Virus record (IMG/VR): IMGVR_UViG_3300035034_001514
Span: 1 to 39,921 of that record
Length of the DNA: 39,921 nt
Reading direction: 5' to 3' (one strand)
Origin: a virus
The notes beneath the pieces were generated by a model. That model did no database searches. It saw only the letters and a list, made by a program, of their open reading frames with translations, and was not told the origin of the DNA. Each line of letters starts with the position of its first letter. Position 1 is the stretch's first letter. This document shows, piece after piece, positions 35,325-39,921 of this stretch. A program made the translations under genes and the position numbers.

Positions 35325-35519
35325 GTGAACTACCCACCATCGGCTATGTCGATGTGTTGGGCTTCGGACTTCGCAGGATGTGCATTGCTAACAATGTCTG
35401 ATTTTCCTCCTCCTTTGTGATGGACAGTACCGGGTCCATATATTTTAAGTCAATGTTAATTACTACGTTTGTCGCTTACAACCCACTGTGGGTTTTTACG
35501 CTCTGTTATTATAAATATC
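35325..35519 (-). promoter_or_regulatory. Extended promoter/stem-loop cassette (class A, long form)
   Basis: On the minus strand it opens with ATATTTATAATAACAGAGCG and AAAAACCCACAGTGGGTTG (self-complementary AACCCAC/GTGGGTT), continues for about 130 bases, and closes with CCGATGGTGGGTAGTTCAC joined to the ATG of the next gene. CGATG pairs with CATCG, and CCCAAC with the GTGGG side, near the end. A central CACAAAGGAGGAGGAAAATC block resembles cassette copy 2. A 31-codon frame at 35344-35439 begins MDPVLSITKEEENQTLL. Otherwise no gene is seen in this 208-bp gap. Confidence 0.5.
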
Positions 35520-35532
35520 AAACTATGAACTA

Positions 35533-36555
35533 TTACAATCCTAACAATTCTTCCATCCGTGTCGTTAGCAAGCTAGAATATACCTTCGGAATGTATTTGT
35601 TCAATGCTTTAGAATCTTCTTTTGTTAGAGGATTTCCATCATTTTCTTCCTTTTCAATATCAGTAATTATTTCATTTCTGAGAAATCTAAGGTCCTTCAT
35701 TTGATATTCTACTTCAAATTCACCGCGTTCATTGATCTTTTCTATCGCATGTTCAATACGAGCAATGGTTACAAACTCACAAAATTCAGAATCAATATCA
35801 GTTATATTTGTTCGCTTTGATCGCTTTGATCGCTTCGTTTGTTCTGAATATCGTTGTGTTTTAAGTTTTATAATGAATCTAGAATTAAATGCCCACAGAG
35901 AAGCAGCGAGTTCACTATCCACTGGCTTTATAACAATACCTTCTATAAAATCAGAATCAGCGACTTCCGACTTCATGGATTCAACATCCATTTTCATTAT
36001 TTCACTAACTGTTTTCTTAGTAGCAACTACTGGAACTCTTGGAACATTAAAATAATCCATCCAATAATATGCATCCCTATGTCTAAGGTAATATCCATCG
36101 TCCTGGCTTGGCTTGTACAGTACATCAAAGTATAGTACTTTCAAACCATCCCAATTATATTTGAACCCACTCTGAAGCCCATTACCACATAATTCACCAA
36201 AGAATACAAAAGAGTCTCCTGTATCATTGTATCTATCCATGCAGTACTTTACAATTTTTCTAATGATAGACTTTGTTGGGTCGTTGATTTTATTCCAATG
36301 AGGATGTGCATCATATCCAACAAACGAATCATTGCCATCCAGCATCAAATAAAAAATATTATTGCGTTGTCCGATAAATGGATCGCCGTGGTCATTGACA
36401 CCGACCCTAAAATTCTCTCCATGTATTTTTTCAGTTGCAATACATTCTAAAGCCATTAACTTTTGTGTAATGGTCAATCCTAACCTTTCACAGGCATGTG
36501 AAAGATTATTTGTATTCATAATTGAATTATACTTCATACCACTTTTTGTTTTCAT
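35533..36555 (-). CDS. RNA ligase, T4 Rnl2 family
   Basis: 340 residues, close to T4 Rnl2 (334). The nucleotidyltransferase motifs are in order: motif I EKIHGENF with nucleophile Lys43, FVFFGELCG (117-124) as motif IIIa/III, EGIVIKP (205-211) as motif IV, and IKLKTQRYSE with Lys230/Lys232 as motif V. The C-terminal 100 residues are helical as in Rnl2. It seals nicked dsRNA ends, for example in tRNA or structured RNA repair after host nuclease attack. A basic linker with three KRS-type repeats follows motif V. The start overlaps the dUTPase stop (ATGA). Confidence 0.9.
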   Translation of the reverse strand: MKTKSGMKYNSIMNTNNLSHACERLGLTITQKLMALECIATEKIHGENFRVGVNDHGDPFIGQRNNIFYLMLDGNDSFVGYDAHPHWNKINDPTKSIIRKIVKYCMDRYNDTGDSFVFFGELCGNGLQSGFKYNWDGLKVLYFDVLYKPSQDDGYYLRHRDAYYWMDYFNVPRVPVVATKKTVSEIMKMDVESMKSEVADSDFIEGIVIKPVDSELAASLWAFNSRFIIKLKTQRYSEQTKRSKRSKRTNITDIDSEFCEFVTIARIEHAIEKINERGEFEVEYQMKDLRFLRNEIITDIEKEENDGNPLTKEDSKALNKYIPKVYSSLLTTRMEELLGL

Positions 36556-37013
36556 CGTTCTTTACTTTTATTTCCTGTAGAACCGAATCCGGCAGACCCA
36601 CGTTCTGTTTCGTTTTCAAATGCATCAACGATTGCTTCATTTGATGGATTCACAACCGGAACTAATACCATCTGTGCTATTTTATCTCCTATATTAATAC
36701 GTTGAATATAATTGCTAGCATTATGAAACAGTATTTTTATTTCCCCACGATACCCAGAATCTATAACTCCCGCGTGAGTAAATAAATGTCGTTTTGATGC
36801 AATGGAACTTCTATCCTTTATTAATCCACCAATGAATGCTGGAAACTTACACGATACACCTGTTCCGATTAATTTAACGTCACCGGGGTGGAATGTTATT
36901 GCCTGATTTGAAAACAGATCATATCCCAAATCATCCGGATGGGCCCTTTCTGGTTTAGTTGCTCCTGGATTTAGTTTAAAATGTATTTCTTCCGTTGTAT
37001 TCTGTGCAAACAT
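36552..37013 (-). CDS. dut: Trimeric dUTPase
   Basis: 153 residues converting dUTP to dUMP, preventing uracil incorporation and feeding dTMP synthesis. All five motifs are seen: DDLGYDLFS near 27-35, KDRSSIA at 66-72, AGVIDSGYRGEI at 81-92 with catalytic Asp85, IGDKIAQMVL at 108-117, and the C-terminal ERGSAGFGSTG. Length and order are normal. The start has GAGGGAATATAAATT upstream. It pairs logically with dCMP deaminase downstream of 38390 in the same operon. Confidence 0.95.
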   Translation of the reverse strand: MFAQNTTEEIHFKLNPGATKPERAHPDDLGYDLFSNQAITFHPGDVKLIGTGVSCKFPAFIGGLIKDRSSIASKRHLFTHAGVIDSGYRGEIKILFHNASNYIQRINIGDKIAQMVLVPVVNPSNEAIVDAFENETERGSAGFGSTGNKSKER

Positions 37014-37016
37014 AAT

Positions 37017-37658
37017 TTATATTCCCTCGTAAATTGATAATGTGTTAACAACTGCATCTGGCTCACTTTTAAGCCAATTTGGTTTGTTTTTTAGTGCGGC
37101 TTGGTGTACAAAATGTCTAGTATTACTTTCATATGGATTCCAAGATTCATCTAACGTTAATACAACAGAAGCCATTTTCAATATTATATGCCAATTTCCA
37201 TAATTATCTGAATCATAGTCTAAATTCAAGTAAAAATTCTTCCGTCGTAATTTTTTTCTATTATTCGTTGGGTTAAATGTGGAAAATTGATATGGGTCTA
37301 ATATAACATCTTTATATGTAGACTTCCTTCTATAATTTGTATCTACTCTATTTCTAACGACCCACATAATATGATACGCTTCTTCGATGTCTTTTGTTTC
37401 TGATATTGCCACTCGTGCCAACCATAACACATCATTCATAGAAATATTCACATTATCATAATACGTTATGAAGTCAGCTATTTGTATTTTAATTGGAACA
37501 TCATCGAAAATTTTAAGAGCAAATGGAGGAATATTATCCACATTTATAAATGTTTCAACTATAGGTCCATCTGTTATGTCCATATTTGATGTATCATGTA
37601 AATACATACACGATAGAAGCATTACAAACAGAAATGATATAATATAACGGTTCATCAT
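37017..37658 (-). CDS. SleB-type cell-wall hydrolase with lipoprotein signal
   Basis: 213 residues. The N-terminus NRYIISFLFVMLLSCMYL is a signal peptide with a lipobox-like LLSC, making Cys17 a candidate lipidation site. The catalytic region at about 78-190 matches SleB/CwlJ transglycosylase-type hydrolases: LWLARVAISETKD with Glu87, WVVRNRVDTNYR and DPYQFSTFNP. The expected substrate is peptidoglycan. A phage hydrolase carried as an exported lipoprotein is unusual for T4-like lysis, whose endolysin is cytoplasmic. It may act in lysis from the periplasm or modify the wall during infection. It overlaps the upstream TM gene by 4 bp. Confidence 0.8.
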   Translation of the reverse strand: MMNRYIISFLFVMLLSCMYLHDTSNMDITDGPIVETFINVDNIPPFALKIFDDVPIKIQIADFITYYDNVNISMNDVLWLARVAISETKDIEEAYHIMWVVRNRVDTNYRRKSTYKDVILDPYQFSTFNPTNNRKKLRRKNFYLNLDYDSDNYGNWHIILKMASVVLTLDESWNPYESNTRHFVHQAALKNKPNWLKSEPDAVVNTLSIYEGI

Positions 37659-37924
37659 TCTTCGGAAATTAAACGAACTTTTGATTTCAATGCTTTTACA
37701 TCCCTATCAATGTTGTTCATTTTTGATGATAGTGAATCGGCTTCCTTTTTTATTTTTTTAGATTGTGTAGATATAATCAAAAAATTTCTGTTTATAGATT
37801 CATTTGAAGTATCCAATCTTTCAGATACAGATTCGATTCCTTTTACCGCTTCAAGTAACTGATAGTACAGATACGAAATGGTTACAGTAGATAATACAAT
37901 ATATACTATTAATATCCAAGTCAT
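37655..37924 (-). CDS. TM-anchored coiled-coil protein, partner of the SleB hydrolase
   Basis: 89 residues. One N-terminal membrane helix (TWILIVYIVLSTVTISYLYY) is followed by an uninterrupted coiled coil to residue 86 (LDTSNESINRNFLIISTQSK, then KIKKEADSLSSKMNNIDRD). It overlaps the start of the lipoprotein hydrolase by 4 bp. A membrane-anchored coiled coil next to a lipoprotein is the genetic arrangement of i-spanin/o-spanin pairs, although here the lipoprotein is an enzyme. It could be a spanin-like or regulatory subunit. That link is inferred from order only. Confidence 0.65.
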   Translation of the reverse strand: MTWILIVYIVLSTVTISYLYYQLLEAVKGIESVSERLDTSNESINRNFLIISTQSKKIKKEADSLSSKMNNIDRDVKALKSKVRLISEE

Positions 37925-37937
37925 TTTGTTAAATTGG

Positions 37938-38390
37938 TTATAAATTATTATGAGTCTCTATAACTATAGAAACTCCAGCTTCTTCGAACATTTCCATACT
38001 TCTCCTTGCCGATTCCTGCCACTTGGGTCCATTGGCACCCCCACCATCCACACAATACACTTGAATGATACCTGCGTTAATTATGCCACGTGCACAGTCA
38101 GCACAGGGTATACCACATGTCAAGTACATTCTACAACCCATTGTAGATACGCCAATCCGTGCAGCATTATAGATTGAATTTCGTTCTGCATGTTCGAACC
38201 AGTAATATTTTTCGGGCCGACCTTGCCGCTCCTGAACGTTATCATTGATACCTCTAGGAAATGAATTATACCCAGTGGATACGATTTCATTATCAGCACC
38301 TACGATCACAGCTCCTATCTGTGTGTGTTCATCTTTTGATTTAAACTTAACCTGTTCGGCTATATTAGTAAAGTATTTTGTCCATTCCAT
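37938..38390 (-). CDS. cd: dCMP deaminase (T4 gpcd family)
   Basis: 150 residues producing dUMP from dCMP. The zinc site is complete: FEHAERNS with His67 and catalytic Glu69, and GIPCADCARG with Cys96 and Cys99. TQIGAVIV and STGYNSFPRG are also conserved in phage dCMP deaminases. It supplies thymidylate synthesis alongside dUTPase from the same operon. It is somewhat shorter than T4 Cd (193 residues). A strong terminator stands just upstream, so it is the first gene of the operon that runs to the RNA ligase. No clear ribosome site was found. Confidence 0.93.
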   Translation of the reverse strand: MEWTKYFTNIAEQVKFKSKDEHTQIGAVIVGADNEIVSTGYNSFPRGINDNVQERQGRPEKYYWFEHAERNSIYNAARIGVSTMGCRMYLTCGIPCADCARGIINAGIIQVYCVDGGGANGPKWQESARRSMEMFEEAGVSIVIETHNNL

Positions 38391-38407
38391 ATTTTATACC
38401 ATATAAG

Positions 38408-38440
38408 AAAAGGTAGTAACCTTACGGGGTTACTACCTTT
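38408..38440 (-). terminator. Strong Rho-independent terminator at the end of the tRNA/RNA locus
   Basis: A 13-bp perfect stem (AAAGGTAGTAACC with GGTTACTACCTTT) around a 6-base loop, followed on the minus strand by TTTTCTTATA. It closes the transcript that carries tRNA-Gly and the upstream RNA-rich region and isolates it from the dCMP deaminase gene starting at 38390. The plus-strand side has only a weak T run, so the minus orientation is favoured. Confidence 0.85.
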
Positions 38441-38581
38441 AATTTGCTGACTTAGTGTTGCACCAGAGTTATCCGTTTGACAGTGATCGTATTTATTCTT
38501 CATGATGTTATACATCTGAATGTCAGTAATACTATGGTATACATAGTACCCATCTTAATGATTCACCACAACGTTTCATTG

Positions 38582-38652
38582 AGCGGAACCCTGGAATCGA
38601 ACCAAGCCCTCCTAACTGGAAGTTAAGCGTATCCCACTGATACCTGTTCCGC
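38582..38652 (-). tRNA. tRNA-Gly (anticodon UCC)
   Basis: 71 nt. Acceptor GCGGAAC/GTTCCGC pairs over 7 bp; D arm GTATC-loop-GATAC; anticodon arm with loop CTTCCAG giving anticodon UCC (reads GGA); T arm CTTGG-TTCGATT-CCAGG. Discriminator U is typical of tRNA-Gly. CCA is not encoded. It lies between the RNA-rich region and the terminator at 38408-38440 and would decode AT-rich phage glycine codons. The fold is complete and clear. Confidence 0.92.
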
Positions 38653-38659
38653 GAGTCAT

Positions 38660-39560
38660 AATTGTTAAAGTGCTGAGATTACACACAACCCATTGTTACC
38701 TTTGTTTCCGTACCGATTCGGTGCGACCCGATCCGTTAAAAACGTATCCACATGCCCAAGCATGTCTAACAACATTACCGCCTTTTTTAAAGTGGGGCTA
38801 TTCACTTGTCATAGTAACCATTCTCGATTATCATCATTCTCCCTGTCTTGCGAACAGTAAGTTCCTGCTAAGGAATTAGATGCAGAGTTCAATCAATTAT
38901 CGTCCGCCTTGCGAGCATCTGATAACCTCCATTCCGTATGGTGAAGGATTAGGCAATTTGATTAATTACTACCGGCGAAGTCTTTGCGTTATGAGTAATA
39001 GTAGGAATTGAACCTACAACCTTTTGTTCCTAATACAAACGCCCAACCATTGAGCATTATTACAGTTTATTAATCTACGGATACGTGCTTCGCCAGCTGC
39101 TCCGTATCCTTTTGAGATACAGAATACAACACGCATCATGCGTTTCAGGCTACCAACCCTACTGTGCCGTGCTTCAAGATTACCGGAGCATATAGGTTAC
39201 ATCCCCTTCATCTTTTGTACTGATTTTCCGCCGTTACACTGGTGATGTTCGGACTTCAATCTACATCTTACTTCATCATAGTTCGTATGTTGGAATTTGT
39301 TAAGTAGAAGTTCCCACTTCGATTTGATTCCCACCGTTGGCCAGAATCTTTATCTTTGTCAAAAGACTTAACAACCATACTTTTCCATTAGTTTCCCCAT
39401 TTCAGAAGAACATCTACCGACAAGATGCGAAGCGTATGCTTGCTTAGATGGACCAAAGTAAACTCTGGCGGGGTAGTGTAGATAACACACCCTTTCAATA
39501 TCTTGCGATATTATATCCTTTATTCCCGAAGGAACCGGACCCCAAACGGCCCGAAATTAC
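38660..39560 (-). ncRNA. Candidate giant structured noncoding RNA (GOLLD/ROOL-like class)
   Basis: About 900 bp with no convincing protein gene and a visibly less AT-rich composition than neighbouring genes. On the minus strand it contains many short perfect hairpins: TTCC-UUCG-GGAA (39523-39534), AATATC-GCAA-GATATT (39497-39512), GAAGT-GGGA-ACTTC (39307-39320), ACATGC-TTGG-GCATGT (38750-38765), CTGT..C-GCAA-G..ACAG (38843-38857), GGATACG/CGTATCC (39079-39109), and a long-range CATCTA/TAGATG pair (39411-39450). UUCG and GNRA loops are signatures of selected RNA structure. It is flanked by a promoter cassette and a terminator and contains tRNA sequences. Large ornate RNAs of the GOLLD and ROOL type are known from phages next to tRNAs. 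Membership in either class is inference; boundaries are approximate. Confidence 0.5.
38993..39064 (-). tRNA. tRNA-like sequence, apparent anticodon UAG, embedded in the structured region
   Basis: 72 nt with D arm GCTC/GGGC, anticodon stem TTTGT/ACAAA enclosing ATTAGGA (anticodon UAG, codon CUA), and a perfect T arm GTAGG-TTCAATT-CCTAC. The acceptor pairs over 6 of 7 positions, with a T-T mismatch at the end and A instead of U at position 8. Leucine tRNAs need a long variable arm, but this one has only 5 bases. It may be an atypical tRNA or a tRNA-like domain of the larger RNA. Confidence 0.55.
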
Positions 39561-39691
39561 ATTATTTTAAAGAACTAAACTTTTGTTTCCCTTTTGTGTA
39601 TATACATATACACTTACTTTAGAAAACATCATTTTTTTTAATGAAGTGTTGGTGAATCGACTATTCAACTACCCTTCGTTTTGTTTGTTAT

Positions 39692-39768
39692 GTGAACTTC
39701 CCACCAACACAAAAACGATTAGTGGGTTTTACGTTCTGTTATTATAATAATACGGCAAATTCTGTTAA
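39692..39768 (-). promoter_or_regulatory. Promoter and stem-loop cassette driving the RNA locus
   Basis: On the minus strand TTAACA (39763-39768) and TATAAT (39741-39746) are 16 bp apart, the best sigma70 match among the class-A cassettes. The conserved AACAGAACGTAAAACCCAC and GGTGGGAAGTTCAC follow, so CCCAC pairs with GTGGG. It lies upstream of the structured region and downstream of the Cys-rich gene. The stretch 39561-39691 contains only AT-rich sequence and a palindrome GTGTATA/TATACAC at 39596-39613; no gene is seen there. Confidence 0.6.
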
Positions 39769-39815
39769 AAGTCAACCCATATTATGTGAAGGTATCGGTA
39801 ATACAATATCTTTGT

Positions 39816-39921
39816 TTAGGATTCATCACATTCACACTCATCTTCAAGCTGTTCGCAATCGTAACATCGATCACATTCACACTCATCTTCAAGCTGTTCG
39901 CAATCGTAACATCGATCACAT
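39816..39921 (-). CDS. Cysteine-rich repeat protein (C-terminal end; 5' part outside window)
   Basis: An open frame enters from the right edge and ends with TAA at 39816. The visible 34 residues consist of a 15-residue unit CDRCYDCEQLEDECE present twice in full and then CDES and stop. Each unit gives CxxCxxC plus a CEC at the junction, with abundant Asp/Glu. Such spacing suits zinc or another soft metal, as in zinc-ribbon or metallothionein-like sequences. I recognise no family. The total repeat number cannot be known from here. Confidence 0.65.
   Translation of the reverse strand, partial: CDRCYDCEQLEDECECDRCYDCEQLEDECECDES
39826..39921 (-). repeat. Perfect 45-bp direct tandem repeat
   Basis: Units 39826-39870 and 39871-39915 are identical base for base, and a third begins at 39916. 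The period of 45 bp keeps frame and encodes the 15-residue Cys motif. Exact identity at synonymous positions implies recent duplication or ongoing slippage/recombination (or, at a contig edge, an assembly repeat). Confidence 0.9.

Noticed and set aside
38393-38530. A 51-codon frame on the minus strand starting MYNIMKNKYDHCQ
   Set aside because: It reads through the 13-bp terminator hairpin and the start of the dCMP deaminase gene, and its second half has no protein-like character.
38761-38815. Recoded TAG codon joining MTSE to a downstream HFKKGGNVVRHAW frame
   Set aside because: TAG is used as a normal stop elsewhere in the window (e.g. the thioredoxin gene) and the tRNA-like anticodon UAG reads CUA, not UAG.
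38660-39560. Many 30-60 codon frames on the minus strand, for example around YFGPSKQAYASHL and HAWACGYVFNGSG
   Set aside because: They lie in all three frames, overlap each other, mostly lack ATG with ribosome sites, contain hairpins and are Cys/Arg/His rich unlike neighbouring genes. They are more likely by-products of a structured RNA, although one could be real.
39826-39921. CRISPR array
   Set aside because: The repeat units are directly adjacent without variable spacers and are coding; it is a tandem duplication.

Overview
The window is a 40-kb segment of an AT-rich, strictly lytic-looking T4-type (Straboviridae/Kyanoviridae-like) myovirus genome, not a bacterial chromosome. The evidence is a recognisable T4 baseplate block (gp5-like hub, gp25, gp6 and neighbours), a gp55-type late sigma factor, a gp47/gp46-type recombination nuclease, a Toprim primase, Rnl2-type RNA ligase, dUTPase and dCMP deaminase. 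All lie in long, tightly packed or overlapping operons. The gene set (Hsp20, peptide deformylase, small membrane proteins, repeat-rich fibres) resembles marine and freshwater T4-like phages. The host cannot be named from sequence alone; many starts carry GAGG/AGAGA-type ribosome binding sites.

Layout by region: 1-3987 (-) is the 5' portion of a very long tail fibre/adhesin gene. 4095-8357 (+) is the only plus-strand block: a ribbon-helix-helix protein, a primase and a single-chain Mre11-Rad50 (SbcD-SbcC) fusion, behind a sigma70-like promoter. 8364-8831 (-) is a GIY-YIG protein. 8841-27956 (-) is the virion module, transcribed right to left from the gp5-like hub through gp25 and gp6 to a 2031-residue giant structural protein and smaller decoration/fibre proteins. 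28185-35324 (-) holds regulation and host-takeover genes: gp55 sigma, a complete one-piece tmRNA, peptide deformylase, a multi-TM protein, Hsp20, an HD phosphohydrolase, a thioredoxin fusion and many small unknowns. 35533-38390 (-) holds RNA ligase 2, dUTPase, a lipoprotein SleB-type cell-wall hydrolase with a TM/coiled-coil partner, and dCMP deaminase. 38408-39770 (-) appears to be a dedicated RNA transcription unit: promoter/stem-loop cassette, about 1 kb of densely folded DNA with UUCG and GNRA hairpins and an embedded tRNA-like sequence, tRNA-Gly(UCC), then a strong terminator. 39816-39921 (-) is the 3' end of a cysteine-rich gene made of perfect 45-bp repeats.

How the genes work together: the plus-strand replication/recombination block probably fires early or middle. 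gp55 then directs late transcription of the virion module. dUTPase and dCMP deaminase feed dTTP synthesis. tmRNA, tRNAs, RNA ligase, deformylase and Hsp20 would sustain translation and protein quality during takeover. SleB and its partner are candidates for lysis or envelope work. Six related promoter/stem-loop cassettes sit in the few real intergenic gaps and look like mobile or recombining regulatory units.

The most notable items are the putative giant structured RNA locus, the phage tmRNA with a non-canonical tag end, the fused Mre11-Rad50 protein, the 15-residue Cys-repeat protein and the repeated intergenic cassettes.
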